DNA from: Neonectria sp. B-13
Lineage: Eukaryota; Ascomycota; Sordariomycetes; Hypocreales; Nectriaceae
Length of the DNA stretch: 64,000 nucleotides
Assembly (NCBI GenBank): GCA_002682825.1
Contig: NOKP01000008.1
Coordinates: forward strand, 1,537,595 to 1,601,594
Direction: 5' to 3'
The position numbers and the translations under genes were made by a program. Numbering within the stretch: the stretch's first letter is position 1; the number at the start of each line of letters is the position of its first letter. The notes beneath the pieces were generated by a model, which worked only from the letters and a program-made list of their open reading frames with translations, was not told the origin of the DNA and made no database searches. Shown one piece after another: positions 10,201-21,060 of this stretch.

Positions 10201-13200
10201 CGTCTGTCAACTCAAGAGCCCCGAACTTTTTCGCGCAGGCGCGCATCCCAGCGCAGCACCGCGTAGCATAAAAAGATCGTCACTTGACTTCATCACCCGC
10301 CTTCAACTAAGATCCAAAAACGTTCCAACGCGCATATATCCATCTAGCCTACCATTTGAGAATGAAACACTGTCTTCTATCTCTGCCACTCCCGGAGCAA
10401 ATAATCCAATACACGTGTCGGCGTCGCGCTGGGCCCCCACGGAAGCCCGGCAAGGCGTACATCCTCCTATGCTCCCTCGGGTCTCCGACTGACTGGCTGT
10501 GTTCTGTGCTATTCACAGCGCGTGAAAAGGGGACTGTGGCTTCTATTTTGTCCACTATGCTCCACCCAAGCTGTCTCCAGCGCCACAGCCTCGCGGTTTT
10601 TGGCGATGCATTCCGGATCATACCGGACGTACGACTTGCCTGCCACTGCCAGAGTGATTTATCTAAGTGCAGAGCACAGCAAAAAGAGAGAATATGTCGG
10701 AGGTAACCTAAGGTACATTGCATTGACGCGTTCCAGTCGCTTCCTTCGTTGCTGCTTCCATGCATGCGTTGCCATGCATCCATCCCAATGCAACTTTAGC
10801 TGGGCAACATCGTGACTGGTGGAGGTCTAAAACCAAAACCCGGTCTCATCTCAGTTACCAGGTGCGATACGGAGTACCAAGCCAGCAACTTTGGTACGCC
10901 ACAACGTGGTGGTGAGCCAGTGGCGACGGGCACCGCCGACGCCGACCCGACACCGACGTCGCTCAGATTCCAACGCCGACACCGAAGTCCGTAATTACGG
11001 CGGGCTCGGTTATTTCAATTCCCCAATCCCCAATGCCTTTCCGACCGAACCGAAGTGATCGCGTTGCTGTGAGAAATACCTGGTAATCACTACTGTAAGT
11101 ACAACATACGCGTACGAGTAGACTAGTGCCTTCTGTGGCATTACCAATCGAGACATGGCCGAGCTCCCCGTTCGCTCATTTGCCTCGCCTTTTTGCACAC
11201 GCCAACAACGACGTCACCGCATTTGAGGCTGACGGCTGACGCGCTGACGAGACCATGTCTCGCCTCAGCCTCGGCCTCAGCCTCAGCGTGGGAGACTCGC
11301 GTCCGAATTACGAAGTCCGTATGAAGATCAGGACGCCACGCTTCGTTCTAAGCCTTTGCCTGTGTCTGTGTCAAGCTCACCCTGTTCCAGAATGCATGCG
11401 CCTATTTGCTCGGGCGCACAAGGTTCCAACGTTAGTCCAATCGTTTGATGAAATCCATCCTCCGCATACCCCTTCCTGTGGAAATGCTCGCGTGTCGATC
11501 GTACCAGTTATACCAGCGCTAGATCACAGCTTGCATGGATGTCCGCAGTAGGAGGAGTACGGCATGGGTGATGTGATGCTCAAGGCTCTTAGGCGTTCTT
11601 CGGTCTACATAGTAGGCCAATGTGTGCATTGCCATCTCGAACTGCATCTCTACCCTTGGGGGCCGCAAAAGGGGTCCCAGTTCCAACTTCCCGTAACCTG
11701 GAGACGGACATGGATCCCACTGTCTCTCAGGACAAACGAAACTCACCGAACGATGGTTAGTTGCTGTCGCGTGCCCCCAACAACTCGGGCTTTGACCAAC
11801 CTTGCTGCGCATGGCCCAAACGCAAAGCATTGGCCTTTGTAACCTGCACCGAGACCAATTCGTCGCCATCCCACGTGAAGCAATACCACATTGCGACACC
11901 GAGGCGAGCGGGAGAGTCCACGCCCGGAACCCTGGAAGCCCCAAACTTGCCTCTTTCGGACACCGAGATCCAAAATCTCCAACAGCTCGAAGCAATGTCT
12001 GGGAGACCCCCAAACCGGCGCCTCTCCCCGAGCCAATGAACTCTCCAGCGGCGACTGATCAGACCTCCGGGCAGGCAAATTTTTGAGGCCCCCCAGTCTG
12101 GTATTGGCTCCGAGCGCGGATGGTCGTGTGCATACTCCGGGAGGACTGTCTGGTGTCGTTGGGGCCGTTCCTCAGCCCTGCCGTCATGGGTGTGCCATGC
12201 TGGTCTCCCGGAGCCGATTCTCCCGTGGGGTTGGGCCGGGATCAAGCATTTACGTATTGATGGAAGTCCTGCTGTTAAGGTTCTCGAAGTGGTTTTAGGT
12301 AAAAACCAGTGTCCCTGCTTTGTTCTGACAAACACAGGGCCCGTCCATGTTGTAACGAAAGGCCGCACTCCCACTTCATCGATGGCACCTCGACGAGAAT
12401 AACTACGTGTCAGCGCAAAAGTCGTTTGGATGTAAATCGTACTGAGGCCAGCCAGCAGTTAGTCATTGTGGCCACACTCTTGCATATCAAAACCGATCTC
12501 ACGGGATCTGGAACCTAACGCTGGGGGACTGCTCCACGTACCCTACAACGTGCTAACTTGTATCCGTGAACCGATGGTAATGAAACAAGGTCATCCTAAG
12601 AGCCAATCGCAACTTGTCCCTTGCCTATTTTATAAAACAAAATACACTCCTGTTCAATGCCGCGGTGGAAGAGAATTATCGACAGGGTATTCTTTTCTGG
12701 CAGCTTAGTTTCGATGATGATGATGAGGCAAACTCGTGTTTTGAAATGATAAAAATACCCCATACTATTGAATGACGTATATTGACCTGGCTTTGGTGAG
12801 AATACTCTTGGTAGTTTTGTGTACGGAGTAGTATGACCAAGGATACCGAAGGTTGTATTGTACTTTATCTGAGGACTGTGTGTCCCCTGTGGTGCCCAGC
12901 ATTGTTTCATTGGAGGAGCATAGACACAAATGTCCTGTCGATGGGGAGGATCGTCGTGATCTCAGGCAATATTCGTTTCGTCAACCTACCATTCCGGTTG
13001 ATCAAGTGGACTGTTTCGCTCTCCAATTTGAGTAATTTTTAAAGAATATATAAGAAATGGCGGGCGTTTTGTCCGTGTCTCAAAGCCTAAATCTGTGTTT
13101 CAACGGACCTACAATAATAGGCAGAGGCTTGTAGAGACGGATACTTAGGTGTTGCAGTTGATCATTAGACTAAATATGACCAGTTTCCGTTGACACCTAA

Positions 13201-13362
13201 GTATAGAAACGGACCCACTCGTTGAGCATCAGATCCTGTTGTTCCTAGTTACAACACCGGGTTTGCTTCATGCAGAGCGCCAGTTCCATTGACGACGCAG
13301 ATTCTGTGACAATCCGTTGCTTCTAAAGTTTGATGAACATAGACTATCTGAGAGATTATCCA
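7259..13362. other. gene-poor 6-kb interval
   Basis: There is no supportable coding region over about 6.1 kb. Several overlapping open frames of 140-280 codons occur on both strands (for example 7565-8005, 9163-9996 and 11757-12374 on the minus strand). They have no recognisable domains, are Arg/Ser/Pro-rich, and are matched by opposite-strand frames, as expected of chance frames in GC-rich DNA. The proximal ~1 kb should contain the promoter and 5' UTR of the phosphatase gene. From about 12.4 to 13.3 kb the sequence becomes AT-richer. No tRNA or transposase was recognised. Confidence 0.5.
13141..13204. repeat. perfect 12-bp inverted repeat
   Basis: ATACTTAGGTGT (13141-13152) and its exact reverse complement (13193-13204) flank a 40-bp loop, about 160 bp beyond the stop codon of the aldo/keto reductase gene. 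It could be part of a 3' end structure, a regulator site or a relic of a mobile element. Confidence 0.5.
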
Positions 13363-14441
13363 TTAGCCCCAGAGCTGATGCTCCAGGGCGTCAATTTGTC
13401 GGCCCCCTGAAACTTTGAACGATGCCAGAACCCTATCCAGCTCCTCCTTCTCCCCTACCGAGAGTAAAACTTCATTGCAGTTCTCTTCAACTCGCTCGGC
13501 GGCTGTTGCTCCCGGAATAGGGATGATTACACCACAGTTCCCGGTGTTGGAATGGCCCCGGATCCACGCAAGCGCGAGTTGCGCAGGGCTCACACCTCTC
13601 TGCTTGGCGAATGTCTTGATCTTGTCGACCAACTCGAGGTTCTTGTCGAAGTTCTGATCAAGTAAAGGTCAGCATATTGCTTCTCAAACTAAATGAAGAC
13701 GCCTGGTGGCGACTGGTCGATGTATCACTCGCTTACCTCTGGCTGGAAACGACTCAACATGCGGCGCATGTCGCCTTCAGCAATATCTTCCACTTTCTTG
13801 ACTTGGCCGGATAAGAATCCATAACCAAGAGGTGCGTAAGCCAGGATCGGAACTGCCAGCTCTCTACAGGTAGCCGCAACGCCGTTGGTGAGGATGTCAG
13901 TGCTCCAGAGCGAGAACTCAACCTCAACGACGCCCAGAGGGCAAATGGCGTGTGCCTTCTTGATCGTCTCGGCACCGACCTCAGACAAACCCACAGAGCC
14001 AATCTGACCTTCATCTACAAGTTCCTTCAGAGCGCCGATGGTCTCCTCGACAGGGACATTTCGATCCATCCGGGCAGGGCCGAAAATGTCCATTTTCTTG
14101 GCGCCGCCGAGGAGGCGGTTGCAGTCCTCGACGCTGGCCCGCACCTCAGCCCGCGTATTTGTTGAGGACATGGTATTCGCGTCGAGACACGCCCGAATAA
14201 AAAGCGTGACTTTGGGGGCGTCTTCGGGGTATTTCTCGAAGTACCGGCGTAGTAGGGTCAGGCCTGCGGTTGGCCCCTCAGGCGGCGTTCCGTAGAGCGA
14301 GGATGAAGACCAGATGGTCGCGCCGTTTGCTATGGCAGCCTTCATTGCGGCAAAGGCCTGCTCGTCGGGTGTTTGTTTCGGGCGCCATGTAAGTCCAAGT
14401 AGGCCGTAGCCTGTGGTAGAGAGAGCATCGACGAAGGCCAT
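13363..14441 (-). CDS. aldo/keto reductase-like protein (pyridoxal-reductase-type AKR)
   Basis: Two exons, 14441-13737 and 13653-13363; the 83-bp intron is GTAAGC to CAG. The product has 331 residues, normal for the family. Near the N-terminus GLTWRPKQTPDEQAF resembles the fungal pyridoxal reductase group, and the TIM-barrel landmarks GSVGLSEV and ILAYAPLGYGFLSG plus the C-terminal IPIPGATAAERVEEN cofactor motif are present. The catalytic Tyr is kept (Y50 in SSSSLYGTP). The Asp expected five residues earlier is Ser (S45), and the catalytic Lys expected in the following strand is Arg (R83 in LFIRACLD). It may therefore be inactive, altered or regulatory. It lies tail-first 0.55 kb from the flavin monooxygenase, on the same strand, suggesting a shared pathway. 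Confidence 0.87.
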
Positions 14442-14990
14442 ATTGACAGCTTTGGAAGTTGGATATCTGAACTGTCTGTGTAGAAGCTGAGCGATGGCTT
14501 CAATGGCCTGGATATGAGAGTCTTAGCGCCAATAATCGTTGCATATATATACTGGCAACTTTCCATAAACCGAGCATGCTTCTGATGCCCCCAATCCTCG
14601 ATGTGGCATGGTCGGACTTATGAGCCCCGGTGTCCCTTATCCCGATGAGCCAAGGCCGGAGTTTACCTTAACCCGGTCCACCAAACGGAATAGAAGAACG
14701 CCGAGTGCATTCTCCCGATAACTTTAAGCAAGACGTGATTTTGGAGGGAAGGAAACGGACTTAAGTGGCTTGTATCACCGAGCTTGCGCAGTATTGGAAA
14801 GCAACGAGGAATGAGCTTAGAGTCCTGGGACAAGGCTTCTGCGAACCAGACCACACATGCCCTTAATCCCCAACATCATGGATGCGTTTGCTTAGTGAAT
14901 TCCACGCGGTCCGAAGTTCGTAGCGTTGAATTCAGAACTGACCTACTGCTATACCAAATCTTACTGACCCAAGTCTCCTTGTACTTGGAT
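14442..14990. promoter_or_regulatory. promoter of the reductase gene and 3' flank of the monooxygenase gene
   Basis: This 549-bp interval separates two minus-strand genes. The AT-rich part (14461-14570, with TATATATA near 14545) is a plausible core promoter for the reductase. No other feature is recognised. Confidence 0.4.
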
Positions 14991-16892
14991 CTAGTTCGAC
15001 AACTGAGACTTAATCCACTCCTGATTTATCCCCATGTAGTCTTGGATTGTGTAGCCCTCAAAAATCTCCTTTACCCAGGTTCTCTTCCGTTTGTTTTGAA
15101 CTCCAAGGTCCCTCAAGAGCATGTCGGCGTATGGAATTGCATCATACACAAACTCCGGATACCAAGACGAGAAACCGCAGGGGTAGCGTAGCTTGCCATG
15201 GCGACTTGTCAATGCCGTCTGTTTGTACACTTGTGTTCTGTCGATCTCGAACTTGTTGTTGAGGTAAGCATAAGCCCATAGGGCTTGAGTCTCGGCAATG
15301 ATCATGTTGCTAGTGCTGTGGACCATCTTAATAAACACGATAGAGTGGTCGTTGCGGGCTGTGAGCTCTGGTGATGCTATGCCCCGGTAGAGCCGGTATG
15401 GCGAGACCTTCTGCTTGTATGGAATGACTTGCTTTGGTGGCTTGGCGAGGTAGGGAAACCGAGATAGAATCTCCTTTTCGGCCTCGTTGTCGAGGCTTTC
15501 CCAGAGCGATGCTTCTGATCCGCTCAGAATGCTACATGGAATACCAAGACCACGTTCTATGCCAGCGGGCATATACTTGACAGTTGGGGCTAATTTCCAG
15601 CCGGTGATGGCAATGAGTGCATCGGTATGGAACTTGCCACCGTCGCTCAGACGCACAGTCCCATTTTCTGATAGGCACGATATATCTTTCTTGGTAATCT
15701 TGACCTGTCCTGACAGTAGATAGTCGTGAATGTTGCCAGGGTAATTTAGGACGCCGACTCTGGCAGACCAAAATAGACTAGTAACGCGAATGGGATGAGC
15801 GGCTGGTTGCTTCAAAGAGTTACCACGGTGTCAGGACTTACCTCTCATATGGTTCAAGAAGTGCAAGTGCAGGTTCTGCTCTGTACCGGTTGCCACGAAC
15901 AGTGTCTTGTCGAATCTTCTCCCAAAAATGATGAACGAGGTATCTCCCAAGCCAGGTTCCATGAAGCAGCGTTCGGATCCACCCAAAGCCATCACAGTTA
16001 CCCCAAATACAAGGACTGAACCAAGAAAAGAACCTCATGGTGGCGAGATGCTCAAGCATCATCCGAAAGGGGCCCACGTTGACCCAGGGAGGAGACATCC
16101 ACACGGGGCCGCCACCCGACTCGCGGATGATCCAGTCAACCTGTTTTCCGTGGGATGCCATGAGCTGCACAGTGTCATATCCGGTTTTAGAGGCTCCGAT
16201 GATGGTCACCGACTTGACCGAGGGATCTTCGGCCACGCGGCGGCCTTCTTCCTTTAGCTGGCCGTGGTTGAGGATTGGCTTGCCGAAATTCTCCTGACCG
16301 GGGATAGACACGGGGTTGGGCGTGGATGCTAGTCCGCTGCTGACGATGAGTTTGTTACAGTTGTAGACCGTCGTTGTATTGGGACCATCCGGCGATCCTA
16401 GTCTTTCGGTAGTAATCTTCCAGCCCTTGTCCACCTTCTCGATCTCGTGAACATGGGTTTCGAACTGGATTCGGTGCAGGATATCGAAATGGTCGGCAAA
16501 ATCCGACAAGTACCTATGGAGGACAGAGCCAGGAATATGAGAGCCTTCCTTGAGTCCGTATTTCTCACCCATGGGAAAATCAGTAAATTCGTATGTTCCC
16601 AGGAGGTTGTTGGTTTTAAGCCCATCATAACAGTTTTCGTCCGCCCAAACACCCCCAAGGGACTTTCTCTTTAGGCTGCTTAGTTGCTGATGGGGAATCG
16701 CATTTACGTTGTGACGTACCTTTTCCAGGAGGAGGATGTCGGCGGTTGGCTCCATCTCAAGATAGGTCTTTGCGGCGGACAGGCCACCAACTCCTGTACC
16801 CATGTTGTTAGACCATTGACACGCGTGCAGTGCAATCTAGACATGCCTGTTCCGATGATTATGACATCGACAAATCGAGGTTTCGAATCCAT
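14991..16892 (-). CDS. flavin-containing monooxygenase
   Basis: Four exons on the minus strand: 16892-16847, 16793-16720, 16668-15842, 15777-14991; introns 53, 51 and 64 bp; 577 residues. The FAD Rossmann motif G14-T-G16-V-G-G19 is assembled only by splicing exon 1 to exon 2. That intron begins GC rather than GT (GCATGT), ends TACAG and has a CTAAC branch site. Other landmarks are LLLEKRKSLGGVW (36-48), VSSGLASTPNP (149-159), a degenerate FMO signature ending in NH at 174-175, the NADPH motif G198-A-S-K-T-G203, and a helical C-terminal part. The enzyme should oxygenate a soft nucleophile or ketone using NADPH and O2; the substrate is unknown. It sits between the reductase and a pathway-type regulator, as in small secondary-metabolite or catabolic clusters. 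An alternative start at 16803 would drop the first FAD-binding strand and is less likely. Confidence 0.87.
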
Positions 16893-17429
16893 GTTGTTGG
16901 TAGTAGCGGAGCTTGTTCAATTGTAGTCGTCTCGACCTGTAGTTTGTCCTTGATGTATCCAATACTGGGCGGCCTTTGAAGTACTATATATTCGGTTCAG
17001 CCTGCCATGGTCTTCCTGGCGTCAATACTGAATTTCCCCACCCTGCTAAAGGCGAACCACCCATACTTTGCATCTAATGGTACTTGTACCAGGCCCATTC
17101 GTGGCGTATTTCGCAGGCTAAGCTGATACTTGGGGTTACAATCTGTAGAGTGGTACGCCTGCCAAAGACGTGGGTTAAGTGGGACAATCTTAGGGTGGGG
17201 ATATCTAAGATGGGGACGGAGATGCTGCTTCTGTACGTACAAGCACGGATAAATGTAAACTAACTATCCGTCACTGCGCAGCTGCTCTTTAGAAGTCGGA
17301 GACAGCTATCCGATAAGGGATGTTAGCGGGGAACTATCGGCACTTGGTTGAAGTTAGTGTGGAGGGCAGTAATTTAGCGGACTTCACTTCCTACATACAA
17401 ACAAATTGCGGTTGCGAACAACAGCAGCC
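16893..17429. promoter_or_regulatory. divergent promoter of monooxygenase and regulator, with repeated CTATCCG motif
   Basis: This 537-bp intergenic region is shared by two divergent genes. Three related octamers occur within 80 bp: ACTATCCG (17263-17270), GCTATCCG (17305-17312) and ACTATCGG (17333-17340). Repeats of this kind are candidate binding sites for the adjacent regulator, but that is inference from position only. Confidence 0.4.
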
Positions 17430-20095
17430 ATGAGTGACAAGGATGAAACGGAACAGAAGCAGCTCGGGCAGCGCAGCGTCAAACGTCACCGCTGCCTGAA
17501 GCCTGGCTGTGGGAAGTCATTCAGCCGCCCGTCGCACTTGGAACGCCACGCTTTGAACCATTCAGATACCCAATGGACGTGTGCCCGTTGCCAGACCTCA
17601 TTCAAACGGCTCGATCTTCTCGGTGGGATCCCGACCTTGCAATTGACATTTTACCATTTATGTCTGAACAAACTAACACATTCGTAACATTGAAACAGAA
17701 AGGCACAAGGCCCGACATTTGCACAAAGATCGACTGGCTGGCGGGCTCGGAAGGGGCATTCTCCGCACCAAAAGGAGACGGGCCCTTGGCCAGCGTTCAC
17801 GAGTGTCCAACTTATCGGCATTAGAAACTAGAGACAGTCACTTGACCGTCCGGCCCTCGGAGACACCATCTACGTCCAGCACCCATGCTATTCATTCCTA
17901 CAGCTCATTTTCTGAGAAAGGCATACCAGGTTGTGATGTCCGGCAGCCGGCAGCACAACCATCACCACTGCCCTTAGAAGAGGGATTTGATCACTGGCAA
18001 GAACTGGAAAACATATACCATGACCCGGCTTTCGATTTGTTACATTTCAGAGTGTCAACACTGTCCGATGACCCCCTGGATGACCCGAACATCCTGGCCC
18101 AGACGCCCCAGACGCTTGGCGTGCTGGATTGGTTGGAGGTAGACGGCTTAGCTCCTGAGTTTGGACCCATCAGCGAGGCATTAGATAATAACGGGTTGAG
18201 TCTTGATAACCGGGACTCGGTCAACGAGCCTACAACACATTTGTCTTCTACTCTGAGCAAATCACCTTCATCACCTGGCTTGGAAAACTCCAATACCATT
18301 GGCCACATCCAGGATCAACTAACTGACCAGGAGTCCGATCCCGCCGACCAGCTGAAGAACCTCTACCTAGTTGGCTCTCAGCTTTCCTCTACAAAGCGAC
18401 AAGAGATTCTCAGCTACATATCAGACATACGCCCCGTGCACCCGGATGGAGCCCTTGTGGACGAGCAAACTGCTGATCTTACACTGGCAAAAATGCAAGG
18501 CGATCTGGATTTTTTCTTCAGAGACTTCAACACAGAGTACCCTTTGATTCACTCAGCTACCTTTGACGCCAACATTGCCAGCCCCATGGTTCTCTTGGCG
18601 ATGCTTATCATGGGTGCCACGTATGGATCCCGCGAGTCGCATCAGCTTTCGGTTTGCCTGTACGATGCAGTGATTCCGCACATCCTCAGCGGCCTAATTA
18701 GTATTCCAATGCCGGATTTAGCAACACTTCAAGCCTTCCTTGTCTTGGAATGCTACGGCATGTACCGAGCTGGACCGTACCAGAGAGAAAATGCAATTCT
18801 CATTCATACGCTACTATTCAATGTAAGTATCGCAACAATGATGTCTCATGATTGGCTTTGACCTGAGTGCCATAAATATAGGCTATCCGGAGACTATCAC
18901 GATATCACGTCAGAGCTAGGATCGCTCTTCCGGACTCCCTGACGCACCATCACGAGGATTGGCAGGTATTTGCTTACGCCGAGCAGTATAAGAGGTACAA
19001 AACCTAGCTTTAGATCGCCGGCTAATACTATCTTGTTGCTAACAACATACTAGGTTAATCCTATTCGTATTTATGTGGGACACCCAGAATGTCTCCTGTT
19101 TCTCCTTCATGCCGAGCATGTCAACACAATCCATCAATGTCCATCTACCGTGCTCCAACGAGCTTTGGGAGGCAAGCAGTGAAGTCGATTGGAAGACATT
19201 GGTCACTCTACATGATCAACAACCTAAGTTTAACGATGTCGTGCAAAGTCTCGTTGAGGGTAATGACATTCTGCAATCTGAAACTCTCAGCACACTGCCA
19301 TTAACCTTTTTACTCCACGGACTCATGTCCATGTGCAACGACATGGTGCACTTCAATAATCGGTCGATATTTATCAACGAGGCCAAGGAAGATGATCAGC
19401 ACTGGCCGCTGTGGAGACTTCAGATGATGCATGCCCTGGATGTATGGAAGGCTCGCTATGATGCATATTCGATCGAGACGGTCCAGAGCATCCGTATTAG
19501 GTCTAAACATGCCGATTTCGAGAAGAACACAGTCGCTCTGCTAGCCCTGTACCACACCGCTCACATCATCGTCAACACTGATGTACGAAATTTACAGATT
19601 GCGGCGGGAGCGAAGGCCGTCTTCGGCCATATGGTGACTTCTGAGGACCGCATTGAGAGCACCCAGCTAGTTGAGCAATGGGTACAAAAAAGTCCAAAGT
19701 CTGCAGCCCACGCTGCCTGGCACGCAGCGCAGATGTTCCGCGATGGCCTGCTAAAACTTCAATCATGGGACGACACAGGTGCCTTTCACTATCCCTGGTG
19801 CTTGTACATTGGCGCCCTGACGTGCTGGGCTTTCCAGCACTTCTCAAGCGACGGAGTGGTCTGTAACCACGATTACATGCAGGCCGTGGATATGACGGGA
19901 ACCTCCAAGGCTTCAATGACCAACACCGTTTCCCAAATGGCGTCGCTGACCCTCATGGGAGACAGCAAGAGGCCAACAGAATGCTGCACGCATGGCTTGG
20001 CTGTTGAAGTTGCTAAATACCTAAAGACTATCCGTTGGACAGCTGCGTACGAGGCAACTAAGGTACTTGAGGGCTTGGTAGGGTTGACTCGATGA
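17430..20095 (+). CDS. C2H2 zinc-finger transcription factor with fungal-specific domain
   Basis: Four exons: 17430-17622, 17699-18822, 18882-18994, 19054-20095; introns 76, 59 and 59 bp, the first and third with CTAAC branch sites. The product has 823 residues. Two N-terminal C2H2 fingers are visible: C22-x4-C27-x12-H40-x3-H44 and C51-x2-C54-x12-H67-x3-H71; the second is completed by splicing exon 1 to exon 2. A Ser/Thr/Pro-rich linker follows, then a helical fungal-specific transcription factor domain starting near FRDFNTEYPLIHSATF and including the KRLILFVFMWDTQN helix. This architecture is typical of pathway regulators in ascomycetes. Its divergent position next to the monooxygenase suggests local control of the reductase and monooxygenase. 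The first donor, GTGGGA, is weak, but phase and finger spacing support it. Confidence 0.88.
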
Positions 20096-21060
20096 GCTAC
20101 TTCGTCTGACGACATGGTTCGGCCGTGGACATTAGTCGAGTATATTCAACTGGGAGGTTCTTGGAGACATGGACGCTGACGGATGAAGATTGTAAGGTAG
20201 TGCAGTGAACACGGTAGCTCGGCACGGCATGATACTAGAGAGAGAGCTATCTACACAGGCCAAAAACTTCATTGAACTGATATACTTAGTAGATGAACAG
20301 TGATTTGGAAACGATTTATATTACATGCATGGATTGGCCAGGTAGTTCAGGTTATATTCAGCGTAAATCGGGGACAGGAGCTCCCTAGGATAAGAGAGAG
20401 AAGCACGCTTCCCACACCTACAAATCAGACCTCTGGACCATAAAGACCGAAAACAAGTGGTATTAATTGCTTATTCTGATCGCGGTAACCGTTGTCCTAC
20501 TCGACCTTTTCATGGTCGACTTTGACGTAAGACACAAGTGGAAGCTTTCGTCCCGTGCTTGGTTGCTTAGAGCATTTTGTTGAGATCAGATCAGAACAAA
20601 CAATTGCTACCACTTATTATGGGTTCCTTTGGTCTAGAGGTCCGAGACGTAGATGAAGGAAGCGTGCCTCTCTCTCCTGAATAGACTATAGCCTTTGCTG
20701 CCTCAGGCAGTAAAGTAGCTAGCTACATCGAGTTGAATGTCAAGTCCATCAGGACTAGACCTATCTAAGTAAGGCAAAGTGGACCATCCCCGATACGAAT
20801 ACTAGCGAATTATCGAGCGTGCTTTAGGGTAAAGCTTGCTAGTCTAGAAGATAATTATAATTATGGATCGGCCTTCCGCCCTTTGGTGACAGTTTTGACA
20901 ACCACCCCAGTAACCTGTCATCGCCCACCAAACATCGGCCGGCTTTTCAAATCGTCCACACTTACTCGGGCACGCCTTTCGCCTCAGGCAGTTGACATCG
21001 AATAAACTTTTGACACGAAGAATTAACCGGATACTTACGTAGCCGTAAGGATCGCGAAAC
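20096..21060. other. intergenic region with a decayed inverted-repeat element
   Basis: There is no coding sequence. The middle holds the inverted repeat described separately (20391-20680). The right end is the promoter of the homeodomain gene. Confidence 0.5.
20391..20680. repeat. long imperfect inverted repeat (possible MITE/TIR relic)
   Basis: Two arms of about 92 bp, 20391-20481 and 20589-20680, align with each other in reverse complement at roughly three quarters identity by eye. They share blocks such as GCACGCTTCC, GACCTCT(G/A)GACC, AAGTGGTA and TTCTGATC, around a 107-bp unrelated centre. Many mismatches are C/T or G/A transitions, as RIP would leave. No transposase frame is inside, so a non-autonomous element or a solo inverted repeat is the best reading. 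Confidence 0.6.

Noticed and set aside
11757..12374. Nested minus-strand frames up to 205 codons
   Set aside because: Several frames overlap in the same place on both strands, none with family features.
16801..16803. Downstream ATG as start of the monooxygenase
   Set aside because: It would delete the first beta strand of the FAD-binding fold; the GC-AG splice model restores the full motif.
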